Shown here piece by piece: positions 15,376-27,010 of a stretch of DNA of 64,000 nucleotides. This stretch comes from Hypericum androsaemum (Eukaryota; Streptophyta; Magnoliopsida; Malpighiales; Hypericaceae). The stretch is from the NCBI GenBank assembly GCA_963995505.1, contig OZ023182.1, forward strand, positions 9,850,707 through 9,914,706, written 5' to 3'. The translations under genes were made by a program, and so were the position numbers. Positions within the stretch are counted from its first letter, which is position 1. Every line of letters begins with the position of its first letter. The notes under the pieces are model-generated. The model made no database searches and was not told the DNA's origin. It saw only the letters and a program-made list of their open reading frames with translations.

Positions 15376-15889
15376 CCAACTTGGATGAATACAATTTAAT
15401 TATAAAAAAATTCCAAATTGGGTACGTTGTGATGAGAATTTGGTACTAACTTTAGTAATTAATATATTATTTTTTTATTTTTTTTAAAAATTGGGTAGGA
15501 TCCTATGGGTCCATATTTATGCCCTTATCCTTTTAAAAAATAAGGATCCGGGTCTAGATCCGACTAGATCCGATCAAAGTCAACGGATCTTAGCCCCTTT
15601 GGGTCTGGATCCGGGTAGACCCTAGGGATAAGGGTCAAATTGCCATCCCTAGGGATGGCAATTAGACCCTTACCCTGAGGGTCTACCCTGATCCAGATCC
15701 GAAGGGTCCAAGATCCATTGACTTTGACCAGGTCTGGACCCTGATCCTGCCCGGATCCTGATATTTTAAAAGGATAAGGGCATGGATATGGATCTATAGG
15801 ATCCTGCCCTGATCCTACCCGAATTTTTTAAATTAATATAATATATATTAATTATTAGACATAATACCAAATTCTCAATTTTTTTGGTA

Positions 15890-16300
15890 GATAAATATTC
15901 TTTATTAAAACAAAAGTTCAAAACAGAGCAAGTGAAAAAAGAAAGACAAGATACATGGTCCCGATATTTACATCGATTACAATCTCACCCCCGACCAAAA
16001 CGTTCCCTCAATCTCAAGAGGTGAAGAAGAGGGACCTATAAATCTTTGTAGGTAATCAAGAGAGTGAGCAGCGATTGATTGTGAATGATCGAGACATTCG
16101 TCCAAAAGACCCACTCTTGGGCATGAAAGAGCACAGAATTCAAGAGAAGCTCATTATCGCAACTCGCCTCATTGAAGATAATACCATTACGAAGCAACCA
16201 CATGCCCCAAGTAATAGCAGTGAAAATCACGAACCAAATTCTCAATTTTAACTTACCCAACTTCAACTTTTTTTATTTGCTTGTTTGATTTCTTTGTATT
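15890..16300 (-). pseudogene. LINE 3'-end fragment captured inside the hAT element
   Basis: On the reverse strand a short frame (16036-16266) reads WFVIFTAITWGMWLLRNGIIFNE, which resembles the segment after the reverse transcriptase domain in plant L1-type LINEs (ITW..WL.RN..IF). A LINE-like 3' UTR ending ttaataaagaatatttatc and a tggtag tail follow. The same fragment is in the hAT copy at 17854-18600, so capture preceded amplification. Confidence 0.65.
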
Positions 16301-16655
16301 GATATGTTTAATGGATGAAAATATCTCATTGCTATTTGAAAACTATCAAAAGATAATTTAATTTTTTTAATTAAATATTTTATAAAAAAATATGGATCCG
16401 CGGGTCGCCCTGATCCTACCCGGTTTTTTAGGACCTAGATCCTGCCCGAATCCTTATTTTTAAAGAGGGTAAGGGTGAGGATCTGGATCGATCATTTAAA
16501 AAGAGGGTAAGGATCTGGGTCCTATGGATCCTACCCGGATCCTGCCCATTGCCATCCCTAGCCATCCCTAAGTCCAAGGGTAGTCCGGCCTTCTTCTCAT
16601 AAACAACAGTGTGAAACTAGCCCCAGCGTACGACACCGTAGTGGGTTATTTATTT

Positions 16656-18691
16656 GGGTAAATTACTTTTAGATTCCTGGGGTTTCATCACCCTACTTCA
16701 GGCGTCTTTCAGTTTTCAAAATTGATTTTTCCGTCCCTGTATTTGCTTTTATTATACTAACGGTCCCTCGCTGATGTCATCCACTCATTTTTTCATTTTT
16801 GTCACTAAAATAACTTAAATATCCCTTTTAAAAATAAATAAAAATGAGAGTTCTTTCTCTCCTAGCATTCTCTCTCATCCCCTTCTCTTTCCGGCCGTCA
16901 GAGACCACCCATCGGCGTCGGAGACCAACCACCAATCTCTTACCGGCCGTCGGAGACTACCCCCTATTTGTTTCCATTTCTCCTCTCCGTCTGATACGAG
17001 AAAACTCTAGTTTAAAAACCCTAAAAATTCACGAATTCCAAAATGGTATGGTGTTTCCTAGGGAATTTCAAGAGGGTGATGGCGCGGCCCATGGAAGGGC
17101 TCCCTCTAGAGGTACGCACGCTGTGCCACCGACCGTATCTTGTCACCGAAATGGGTTTCTGTCGAAGATCATCGTTGCACGTGGTGTGCCATGAGCTCCT
17201 CTCGTTCGCTATTCGCTATTTGTCCAGCAGCCTGTCGCGTGGCTCCCTCGCTTATAGAGCGTCGTTGCATATATGTCGACCGTGACCTTTCGCGACTCCT
17301 TAATTCCCTACCATCGTCCACTGACTATCTTTATTGTTGCTCTCTACCGTCGTCATCCCCATCGAGCTCCAAGATCCAAGCGACCTGGGATTTGGTGAAC
17401 GGAACTGGGGTTAAGATTGAGGTCACCAACGAAGACCAGGGAGCCACCACGGTCTCCTGGTCTCGGTGACGGAGGAGAGCACATGATTCATAGGTATGGC
17501 AGATAAAAGATCGAAGCCTTACTTGGAACATAAAATATGCAGTGAGAGATTGGGAGATGGAAAGACGAGCTAGAGCTTTACGATGTTAGATGATGGTTCA
17601 ATGAAAGGACATGTGGTAGTAGTGGTCGTGGGTTTATGGAGTGAGAGAGATAAGTTTAGACAAAAAAAAGTCAACGGGGAAGACGAAGAGTCGTCGAAGA
17701 AGATGCAAGGGTTACAGGAGGATAGGCAGGAGACGATGAGAGTGATTTTTTTTTCAATTCTAAGGGTATAACAATCATTTTAGGATTAAAAAAATTAATA
17801 AACTGATCAATGATATCAGCGAGAGACTCGAGAGTATAATAAAACCAAACACATAGGGATGGCAATGTGCAGGATCTGGGTAGGATCCATAGGATCCAGA
17901 TCCTTACCCTATTTTTAAATAGTGGACCCAGATCCTTATCCTTATCCTTTTTAAAAATAAGGATTCGGACAGGATCTGGGTCCTAAAAAATCGGGCAGGA
18001 TCAGGGCGACCCGCGGGTCCGTATTTTTTTTCAAAAATATATAATTTTTAAAAATTAAATTATCTTTTGATAATTTTTAAATAACAATGGGACATTTTCA
18101 TTCATTAAACATATCAATACAAAGAGTAGATCCTTTGGACGGATGCCTCGATCATTCACAATCAATCGTTTCTCACTTTCTTGATTGCTTATGAGAATTT
18201 ATAGGTTCCTCTTCTTCACCTCTTGAGGTTGAATGAACGTTTTGATCGGGGGTAGAACTATAACTGATATAAATATCGGACCCCTGTATCTTGTCTTTAT
18301 TTTTGCGCTTGCTCTATTTTGAACTTTCGTTTTAATAAAGAATATTTACCTACCAAAAAATTGAGAATTTGGTATTATGTCTAATAATTAATATACATTT
18401 ATATTATTTTAATATTAATTAAAAAATTCAGGTAGGATCAGGGCAGGATCCAATAGATCTATATCCATGCCCTTATCCTTTTAAAATATCAGGATCCGGG
18501 CAGGATCAGGGTCTAGACCCGGTCAAAGTCAATGGGTCTTGGACCCTTCGGGTCTGGATTAGGGTAGATCCTCAGGGTAAGGGTCTAATTGCCATCCCTT
18601 CAAACACGAGAAACGAAAAAATTATTTTCGAAAATCTAGGGGCACTAGAGATAGGATGACGAAATCTCAAGAACTTGAAAGTAATTTATCA
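16656..18691. mobile_element. MULE-type TIR element (about 2 kb) hosting a nested hAT
   Basis: The left end GGGTAAATTACTTTTAGATT and the reverse complement of the right end TGATAAATTACTTTCAAG begin terminal inverted repeats of roughly 80 bp. Flanking 9-bp sequences are tatttattt (16647-16655) and tatttattg (18692-18700), matching at 8 of 9 positions, as expected for Mutator-like elements. The interior (16840-17770) has moderate GC and short open frames I cannot identify; it may include captured host sequence. An hAT element was later inserted at 17854. The duplicated copy near 29640-29690 lacks the element. Confidence 0.75.
17854..18600. mobile_element. hAT-type non-autonomous element nested in the MULE
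   Basis: Terminal repeats TAGGGATGGCAATG and ATTGCCATCCCTT are flanked by 8-bp duplications caaacaca (17846-17853) and caaacacg (18601-18608), 7 of 8 matching. Subterminal arrays of ggatcc/gatccgggt motifs and a LINE tail fragment (about 18110-18355) are shared with the right unit of the 14.9-16.6 kb composite. No transposase is present. Confidence 0.88.
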
Positions 18692-18904
18692 TATTTATTG
18701 TCATCTTCTACTTGGAAGCTTGGGCCAGAAAGTTCCAGACCCCCCTGCGACACCGTTTCCCTGAGATAAAAAATGACATAGACTGAGCGCTATTGGGTTG
18801 GCGTTTGAAGTTCCCACTAACCAAGGTATCTGCTTAGAAAACACCTTTTTCCTGTTTTTATCTTTATAGAAGCTCTTTCGACCCTTAAACGAAAAGGAAC
18901 CGAT

Positions 18905-19428
18905 ATATACACTAATTTTGTTGAAAGGTAGGGCATTTCCTCTTGTGGTTAGGGTTTCTTCCAAACCCAGTTCGCCCAGCCACCTCCTTAGCTCGAAAGG
19001 CCAAGCTTTTTCATTTGGGTTCCACCCTAAACCCTTATTAAACCCTCTCTCTGTTAAATTCTCTGCCTTTTTGCAAAATTCCATGGCTGCGTCTTGTAAA
19101 GTCCCTGACTTTATGGCAAAGAGTGCCAGTTTAGGGCATATTGAAGCCAGGGGACCCGGTAGGAGTGCTGTAGTGCCCGGTGGTTGTAATGTGTTGAGGG
19201 TTAGGAGCTTCTCTGGCTCGTATGCCGGTAGAGGGAGAGGGAGAAAGTCATTTATTTGGTTAGATTCTGAGAGAGATACAAAAGGCAAATAGGGAGTGAA
19301 AGTCAGTGCACGGTCTTCTTGGGGGCAGTCGGCTGAAAGGTTGGGGAAAGCTAACGGTGGCTCTTCGTCCAGGGAATCTAAGGAGAGGTTTGTGAATGCC
19401 GGTAACTCGGAGGCTTCGAGTAAATGAA
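18905..19428 (+). pseudogene. Broken 5' half of the SpoU methyltransferase gene (unit 1 copy)
   Basis: Closely similar to the first 520 nt of the intact gene at 29882. Damage visible: the ATG is ATA (18905), one extra T shifts the frame soon after, and a later CAG is TAG (gcaaatag, near 19290). Similarity ends abruptly at about 19428, where sequence from downstream of hexokinase begins; this is the junction of the tandem duplication. The SpoU catalytic domain was never part of this copy, so it cannot encode an enzyme. Confidence 0.9.
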
Positions 19429-19432
19429 GTTG

Positions 19433-20142
19433 AACCTTAACTAGGATCAGAAGTTCTAAATGAGTGATGAGACTGTGTCATGGGTTTAACCTTTGGCCTC
19501 AACCGAGTTGAACACTCTTCTCGTGGTCTTGCTTTTGCTAATGTGCTGATGGCTGTAATAAAGCAAGATTTTGAACACCTTGTTTATGTTAGGCATGTTG
19601 GCAGGAGACCACCTAGTGCACGACACTCCGAGTTTGAAGATAGATCATTTCATCCAAGAAATAAGGCTCCGTGATTTCCTCATCGAATGCTTCTATAATA
19701 AGCGTGATATATGCCAGGTTGGTGTCACCTAAAGTTGCCTTCTTTTGAGTTGCCAACTCCAGAAGGACCAATTCGAAGGTGTATTATTGATATTCTCGTT
19801 CACTTCATTGTTTGAGCGAACTCTGCAACTTCAAGTCATTTTGTAAAAGAAGCTTAGATGTTTCAGCTCTAAAAAAGGCAATGGAATGTAAGGCAAAAAA
19901 TTGCATTAAAGTGGCAGATAGAGTTCAACATTCTTGTGGATGACTTGCTTGCTGTGGAATAGTAAGAACCGATAGCTACCACTGAGCCAGTAGAAAAAAG
20001 ACCAGGATTTCCCATGATAAAAATTTATCAGGATTCCATCAAGCAACCAAAAGTCTCGAATGTATGTCCTCCTCACTAAACCAATAGAACATCAAAAAGA
20101 AAAAAGCAGAGCACATCGTATAACTGTACAAGTATATTGCCA
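19433..20142. repeat. Start of duplicated unit 2 (copy of hexokinase downstream spacer)
   Basis: accttaactaggatcagaag at the left matches 12537 onward. The right end (tcaggattccatcaa... to tgtacaagtatat) matches 12972-13075. The middle (19480-19990) does not match unit 1; it contains a 64-residue open frame ending in stop that I do not recognise (includes YVRHVGRRPPSARHSEFED). It stops at the LINE insertion. Confidence 0.7.
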
Positions 20143-20526
20143 AAACTAGATTAACTAATTAAATTTTATTGGAAACTCTTTGACTTGAATTTCATGCCCG
20201 CCCTTTCTTGCTCTTCCCGACTCCTGACAACCATCCCAGTCCTCTCTGGTGAGCCCCTCACGGTGAACGGTATGGAACAACCAATCGCTGCCTCCACATT
20301 ATGCTGGCCTATGCCCCATAAATTGGGAAATCTAGGAGAACAAGGCCCACCTGTGACCAGTCAATAACCGCCCCCAATAACAACCATGGATATGGATGCT
20401 TCCACCAAAATGCCATCGGATAAACCTCCAGACCCGACAACAATTTTGTTTCGAGATAAACTCGTAACTTCTGCCTCACAACCACTAAGCCTCAACCCCA
20501 ACTGACACCTAATTCAAGAGGGCCTG

Positions 20527-21015
20527 ATGAAGATTCAACTAGCTGCTGGAACTTCAACACCAGCGAGAGCCCTGTTCCACCCATCGATTGTTACTGAACT
20601 CACCATAAAATGGATAAATTGTATGGTAGTGAAAACTCTCAGCTGGTTTTTGATTATCCAGACCATGGACAAAATGGTCAGAGCACTCTGGCAGGCCCGG
20701 GGCCGTATGGCTTTGTTCGATCTACTCAATGGATTCTATCTAGCAAAGTTCGAATTCATAGCAGACTGGGATAGAGTGCTCACCGAGGGACCCTAGACAG
20801 TGTTTGGTAACTACCTGATGGTGAGAGAATGGTCACCAGACTTCGACCCAGCCACCAACACCTGCAACTCAATTATGGTATGGATCAGGATCACCGGAGT
20901 CCCATTCTACTTCTACGAGGCTTCGACACTCAAACCTATTGCCAGAACCATTGGGCAACCAATCCAAGTTGGTCTCATGGCCGTGAGAGCTCTACCCAAA
21001 TCTTCAAGCACTTGA
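20527..21015 (+). pseudogene. LINE ORF1 (DUF4283-type gag) remnant
   Basis: One continuous frame interrupted by a TAG at about 20794 where a Trp codon is expected (GP*TVFGNYLMVREWSP). Features of plant LINE DUF4283 proteins are visible: MALFDLLNGFYLAKF, W.R.L..GPW, YLMVREWSPDFDP and VWIRITGVPFYFYE. It binds RNA in active elements. It is not a host gene. Confidence 0.8.
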
Positions 21016-21897
21016 ATCGTGTCTTGTGCAATGAGGATTAGCGTTTAGACTGGCCGAATGTGGTAGTCAGACACCTGCTGTGAGTGGCCTCTAACCACTC
21101 CCTGATCCTTCTTGAGCTTAGGCCAACTGAGAAGGAGAGTAGGAGGGAGAAGTTGTTTTGCTCCCAGGCTGCCTGGCTACTCCACTATGACTTCATGCCT
21201 TTTCTCAACACTAACAAGGCTAGACCCTTCCTGGCTAGCGGTGCTCTTGAGTCCCTCACCCGGCTTTATGTTAGATAAATTGGGAGTGTTTGGGGATATC
21301 CTCCGTCATAAGGATAGATGCATTGCCAGACTTGGGGGTGTTCAGAGGTCCCTAGAGGCTGGTGTTACACGTGGCCTACTCTGGCTGGAGGAAAAGTTAC
21401 GTAGCGAGTTGGAAGGTATTCTTGATCAGGAGGAGCTCCTCTGGATGCAGAAATCTAAGGAATAATGAATTACTGATGGAGATCGCAACACTCACTTTTT
21501 TATACCTCGACTATTGTCCATAGGCATGGAAATCAGGTGTGTGTCTCCTTTCCCCCGACGGCGAGTGGCTCTAGGATCAGGACTGCCTGTACTCCTTGGC
21601 TGTCAACCACTTCATGCGACTGTATTCTGAGGAGGAGGCCCTTCGGCCAAACTTTTTGATCCAGAACAATTTCCCCACCTTGGAGGATTCCCTACCTTGG
21701 AGGATAGTATGTTAACCGACCTCTATAACCCCACTTTCCATGTTGAGATACAGGATGTTTTGTTCCAGATGGGGCCCTATAAGGCCCCAGGTGAGGATGG
21801 CTTCCATGTTATCTTTTTTCAAAAGTGCTAAGAGGTGGTCGGTAATTCAATGTGTACTCAGGTCAGGAGTTCTTCTGTAGTAGTTGACTCCCTCCCA

Positions 21898-21917
21898 CCC
21901 CCCCCCCCCCCCCCCCC
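21898..21917. repeat. Twenty-base poly-C run inside the LINE
   Basis: An uninterrupted run of 20 C residues lies just upstream of the reverse-transcriptase core. It shifts the reading frame and is prone to sequencing or replication slippage. Confidence 0.95.
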
Positions 21918-21919
21918 AA

Positions 21920-23245
21920 CCTGAATAATACATTGATCATCCTTCTTCCTAAATATTTGACGCCCGAGACTTTGACCCACTTTTGGCCTATCAGTCTTTG
22001 TATTATTCTTTATAAAATTATTACAAAGATTCTTGTGGGCAGACTAAAGCCCCTCCTTGATACTATAGTTAGTCCGACATAATCCAGCTTTGTCCTGGGC
22101 CACTATATATCGGACAACATTGTTATCCTTCAGAAGGTGGTCCACTCGATGCCCCTGAAAAAGGGTGAGACTGGCTGGATGGTTATTAAGCTTGATTTTA
22201 AGAAAGCTTATGACTGCCTTAGCTAGGATTTTCTCTGGAAGATGCTTCTTCTGACTAGTCTCCTGGTGACCTTCATCAGCTAGATTATGGAATGTGTCTC
22301 TAGTACCTCGATGCGGATCCTCTGGAGTGGAGGGAAGACAAATGCCTTCTCCCCGACTCGTGAGATTCGCCAGGGTGATCCTATTTTCTCTTACCTTTTT
22401 GTTCTGTGTATGGAGGCTCTTGCATGCCATTGAACAACTGTTACAGGATGGTAGATAGGTCATTGTCTGCCTGACGCATTGTGCCCCCTCTTTTGTAGCT
22501 GATGTTTGCGGATGATCTGATCCTCTTTTGCGAGGCCTCTATTACCTATATCGAGGTGGTACGTGACCTCCTAGAGACCTTCTGTGATTGCTCGGGGCAG
22601 CGAGTCAGCTTACCTAATTCTAAGGTCATGGTTTCCCATAACATCAGCCCAGAGCTTACTAGCCAGCTCAATAATGTGATGGGTATCCCCCTGACTTCAG
22701 ACTTGGGTCAGTACTTGGGTGCCTCAACCGACCTCAGACGAAACTATCATCAGTCATACCAATATATCTTAGAGAAGCTCAGTGGTAAGATAGATAGTTA
22801 GAAGGCGAGATCCTTGAGCAGGGTTGGTCGTCTGATGCTTGCTCGCTCTGTTCTCTCTGCTATCCCCGCCCATACGATGCAAACAGATCTTCTACCTGCT
22901 GGTCTTTGTTGGGATATGGACAGCCAGCAGATTCATCTGGTTAGTAGGGATACTATGTACCTGTCCAAGGAGGTTGGTGGTCTTTGTCTCCGGCCTATGC
23001 TTAAGGTCAATATTACGTCCTTTGTCAAGCTGTCACGGAGATTTTTCCAGTCTCATGACCCCCTCTGGGCTCGTGTTCTGATTGGCAAGTATGGCAGGGG
23101 TTGCATTGACCTGGATCTGCTTAAGCTGAAGTATGGTTCTTATGCCACCTGGCGGGCCTTGGCAAAGGCCCGCCCTGTCCTTGCCCATGGCTTTCGCAAA
23201 AATATGGGCAACAGTCTTTGCATGTCCTTTTGGGGTAACCCTTAG
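21920..23245 (+). pseudogene. LINE reverse transcriptase remnant
   Basis: Recognisable blocks in order: LIILLPK, GHYISDNIVILQKVVHS, VIKLDFKKAYD, the catalytic FADDLILFCEAS (from 22504), QYLGAS and GRLMLARSVLSAIPAH. Stops interrupt every block, for example a TAG before DFLW and another after GKIDS. Confidence 0.85.
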
Positions 23246-23537
23246 CTCTATCCCTCCCCTATCTGAAACTACTTTATTGGCGAGCTCTCTGCGGAGGAGG
23301 CTGGGAAGCAGGTGGCTGAGTATTGGTCTCCTAGGGATGGTTGGGATATCTCTCATCTGGAGGCTCTCCTTCCTCAGCATGTCATTGCATCTCTAACTTT
23401 GATTTTTTGCAGCTTTCACTAGCTTGGACTGACTCGTTATCCTAGAGCCTTACTCAGGATGGACGGTTCTCTACTCAATCCCTTTATAGGGTGTTGTGCA
23501 GGGATATGGAGATGCCACCTGCTGACCCGATCTGGAC

Positions 23538-24335
23538 ATGGATCTGGGCAACGAGATCCCTGAGAGGATTCATTTTTTCATTTGGTTATTTTGTCATTGC
23601 AGGTTGATGACAAATGTGGAGCAAGTTCAGAGGCACTTCACCAAGGATGATACTTGTCCACATTGTGGTACTGAGTCTGAGTCTGAGTCTTTGATGTATA
23701 TGTCTCATGACTGCAGGCTTCCCTTCTCCCATGATCGGCTCGGGGCTTCTACACCTAGATGGACCCCAATCAGTGGCTCTGGTCAAACATTTATGATACC
23801 TCCATTCATACGGATGGCTCACCATTGGCAATGACTTTTGTGACTACTTGCTGGTGGCTCTGGCGGTGGCAGAGTGACTCTGCTTTTCAGACAGGCACCC
23901 CGTCTCTCATCATTTCACAAGCACGGGAGTTTGCTCGTGTTCTAACGGATCAGAATACTCTATTACCCCTCCTACCTCCCCCTGTCGAGAGATCCTAATC
24001 TCCTGGCAGTAACCTGTGGATGGCTTCGCAAGCTCAATACAGATGGAGCTTCGATGAACAACCCGGGCCCTACTAGGACTGGAAGTATCATCCAGGACTC
24101 GGGTGGTATTTGGTTATGCGGGTTTCCTAAGGGCATTGGGAGCTGCATCTCTTTGGCTGCAGAGCTCTGGGCTCTATTACTAGGACTTGAGCTGGCTTGG
24201 GAGAGGGGATTTAGGAGGGTCCTGGTAGAGGTGAACTCATCGCTGGCCATCCTCTGTGCCGGTCGACTTGTTGACAAAGTCAACCCTTTGGCTACTCTCA
24301 TTGCGAGGGCAGGGGAGCTTCTGGCGATGGACTAG
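23538..24335 (+). pseudogene. LINE zf-RVT and RNase H remnant
   Basis: The zinc-finger region includes HFFIWLFCHCRLMTN and CPHCG. The RNase H domain starts LNTDGASMNNPG (first catalytic Asp), then AAELWALLLGLELAW (catalytic Glu). The third acidic position reads VEVNSS, with Asn where the 59-kb relative has Asp. Several frameshifts separate the two domains. Confidence 0.8.
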
Positions 24336-24925
24336 GAGATTGACCTTCAACATACCTGAAAGGAAGGTAACCGGCGATACGCTATCCAAGCTAGCCCTTG
24401 AGATCCCCCTTGAGTATGTTATTTTTTAAGCCCCCGCGGGCTGTTGTATGGATATGTACTTGGACGATCTGCGGGGAGTTAGTCTTCTCCGATGTACTCA
24501 TATGGCTATAGATGTTGATGGCGCTGAGCATAGGGGGACTTTCCTTCCTGAGATGTTTTGCTTAGTGATGGTGCAACGCTAGATTTTGCGATACACCAAA
24601 CATCAAAGGGGGGGACTTTCCTTCCCGAGGTACTCTTTCCCTATCACCAATTTTTTTCACACGGTTTTCTCGTGATACGGCTTTGACAGGCTATCAGTCG
24701 CAACCTCAAAAGAGGCCAAGAGGGGGTCTTATACTTAGGAGGATATAATTGGCCAATTTGATTATATATCTACAGGTGTTTGCCCCTCCATTTTCACAAA
24801 AAACAAAAGGCCATCTCTCGTAGTAATAATTCATTTTCTTTATTGAACAGAAACCAGAAGCAGTATTACAAATCCCGCAAACAATCGCAGTGTATACACA
24901 AGAGAAGCAATCTCCATTGATTGAT

Positions 24926-25110
24926 ATTCTCTACCTTATCAAGGAAAATATTATTCAACCTTTCGAGAGCAAGAATGAGCGCTTAAATACCCAGCCCGCC
25001 TACACCTAAGCCAACCCAGGCAACACGAGCCCCATATTCTGGCACTCATTCATACATATTCCTAAATCCTTGACGAAATGGTTCACATAAAACCTGGCCT
25101 CGAAATCCCT
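24926..25110 (-). pseudogene. 3' fragment of the duplicated HIBADH-like gene
   Basis: Matches the last coding part of the gene at 13201-13420 in the same orientation, with internal deletions (about 35 bp lost around gcccgcc..cctaagcc). It is cut at cgaaatccct, where an LTR retrotransposon begins. The remaining 5' part resumes at 27785. Confidence 0.88.
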
Positions 25111-25478
25111 TGTTACGGACCTTGATAGAAAAGAGTCGGGGAAGGTCAGAGTTTGAGGTGAGAATGGAAGAAATAGAGTAAAGGGAGGAAGAAATATTGG
25201 AAGAAGAATAATATGAGGATAATGGAGATAATAATTCCTTCATTGGATTATCAAAACAGACGTACATAAGGACATGATATAACTCCTCTAAGAGAGGTTA
25301 GAAGCAACTACCCACTAAACATGTCTACTGCCCACTAATCACAACTTCTACCAATAACCATACCCATTTCTTACGTGAACATTGCACTTTAGGTAATAAT
25401 TAGTAAGAAACTAAATATAACCACTAACTACTAATGACAAGTTAGTCCCCACGTAAGCATCCAACTCTGGTCGTGACA
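25111..25478 (-). repeat. 3' LTR (left copy)
   Basis: 368 bp, TG...CA bounded; shares gatagaaaagagtcggggaa, ggagataataattccttcat and ttacgtgaacattgcacttt with the right copy. Confidence 0.85.
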
Positions 25479-25568
25479 ATAACTATCCATGCCACGTCAG
25501 ATACTAGATGGACATTCGGTTGGGTACGTGACATTCGGTCGCCCTCAAAAGAACCTTGTCCTCAAGGT

Positions 25569-27010
25569 TCAAGAGAAATCAACATTGTGAAACCGAGTTT
25601 GCAAATCAACCACATCTATCAATCTCGTCTCCTCAAAATTCAGAGCTTGCTGATCATCAAAAAGCTTGTATAGCCATGACAAGAACACCATTTCATCGAC
25701 TCTGTATCTATGCAAGCTCGTAGCTAGTTGCACTCGACTTGAGTAACCCAAATCATTTTCAGCAGGTCCAAATGCAACTGCAAAAATAAGAAAATATATT
25801 GCTGCATATTTCAGATCTTTGGGAAGTTGCAATTTGGGAGAAAGTGCAGCTGCTTTCTTTCCTCTTGCACCAAAATCGTCTTGTAATATGTCCAGTTCTG
25901 TCCAAGACAAAAAATGCCACCTTCCAGAAATTGACGGATTTGTACAAGTTGTCATCGAAAATATTTCCATAAAAGATGATTGCTGTAAAATTGTAGCAAA
26001 TGATGCCCTTGGACCAACAAGAGAGAGAACATGAATGCCTTTAGTAACCATGCTTTGTTCTTCCAGAAAGATGGTTGCTGTAAAATTGCAGCAAGTGATG
26101 CCCTTGGACCAACAAGAGTGAGAACATAAATGCCTTTAGTAACTATGCTTTGTTCTTCCAGAATTTGACCAATGGTGACCTCTCGCCCTAATAGTTCATG
26201 CACAAGAATAACTCTTTTGCGAGTGTTGGAAACAGAATCCTTAACAAGCCTAGCCAACTTGTTGACTTCTTGAACCATTCGTCCACTAGCATCAACCTTG
26301 TTGTGCCATTCAATTAGACTTTCTCTGAGATCGAGTATTGTGAATGCAGCAGCTTCTTTAGCATTCCCAAGTATGCTTGAACTTACAGTTTCAAGTAAGA
26401 GACCATATTGAATTGATTGAGCAAGGTTTATAACAAATTCCTCTGTACTAGCATCTGCTACAATTGCAACTGGTGTATTCACCTTCAACTGTATAGAAGC
26501 AATTGTTGCTGCAATGACATGCAATAGATGTGAATCTACTTCTGGTGCATCTGGGATTAACAGTGCATATCCAATCTCGTTCTCCCACCACTACTTCCAA
26601 GCACTAGTGCAGCAAGTGATCAAGATATAGCCTACAGGTGCAGCAACCCAAACATGAAAAATATTGTCTAACAAGAACTTGTCAACAGCAGATGCAAAGC
26701 TCATAATGAATGAGATATTTTTCTCATCATAAAGAGAACTAGAATTTTCATAATACCATTGAACTCCGAGGAACGTAATGGCCTTTATTTTCTCAAATTT
26801 TCTCACATACTTCTTGACTACTCTCACTTGTTTCATTGATGCATAATTCTTATCTTTGAACATATAACAGAACTCACTCACCAACTTCTCAAATTCTGTC
26901 CGCCCCCAAGCTTCATCTTTATAGTTGAAATCACAAGTTGTAGGACCACAAATAACGTAAAGGCAAGTTGCTTCCTCTTGTAATTTATTTCCACAATTTT
27001 GCACCAACAA
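25569..27010 (-). pseudogene. Unidentified coding-like cargo of the LTR element
   Basis: Three reverse-strand frames cover this block: 26591-27010 and 25952-26524 are in the same frame and separated by one early stop (SAWK*WWENEIGY); 25569-26051 is in another frame. The composition is that of a real globular protein (for example CGPTTCDFNYKDEAWGRTEF, FHVWVAAPVGYI, NTPVAIVADASTEEFVINLA). There are no introns. An internal tandem duplication of about 105 bp (25940-26045 versus 26046-26155, both encoding TKG..VL.LVGPRAS.A.ILQQ) accounts for the frame change. It resembles no gag, protease, reverse transcriptase or integrase I know. I infer a transduced host cDNA; function unknown. Confidence 0.6.

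Larger units (their letters stand above)
14901..16570. mobile_element. Composite hAT-type non-autonomous element, two units tail-to-tail
   Basis: The left end is TAGGAATGACAAT and the right end ATTGCCATCCCTA plus a short repeat of CCATCCCTA. Flanking 8-bp target duplications are ggtccaag (14893-14900) and agtccaag (16571-16578). At 29563-29570 the duplicated segment carries a single ggtccaag, the empty site. The interior is two units meeting at CCATCCCTAGGGATGG near 15651 in opposite orientation, each with many ggatcc/gatccggg subterminal motifs. The TAGGGATG-type terminus and 8-bp duplication are those of Ac-like hAT elements. No transposase is present. The left unit contains a SINE, the right unit a LINE tail. 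Confidence 0.85.
20143..24803 (+). mobile_element. L1-type LINE, degenerate and internally deleted
   Basis: About 4.7 kb inserted into the spacer of unit 2; the uninterrupted site is at about 13075-13085 (ataccaacaaaaaggccat). In order: a DUF4283-type gag region, remnant of the endonuclease end, reverse transcriptase with FADD, a zinc-finger RVT region, an RNase H domain and a 3' UTR ending in an A-rich tail (cacaaaaaacaaaa). Multiple stops and frameshifts make it inactive. The zinc knuckle and most of the endonuclease are missing. A 5'-truncated relative lies at 58.6-59.7 kb. Confidence 0.88.

Noticed and set aside
16036..16266. Small host membrane-protein gene on the reverse strand
   Set aside because: The sequence matches LINE C-terminal patterns and recurs inside another hAT copy.
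18918..19292. A 124-codon protein gene
   Set aside because: It is the frameshifted, start-less and truncated copy of the methyltransferase N-terminus.
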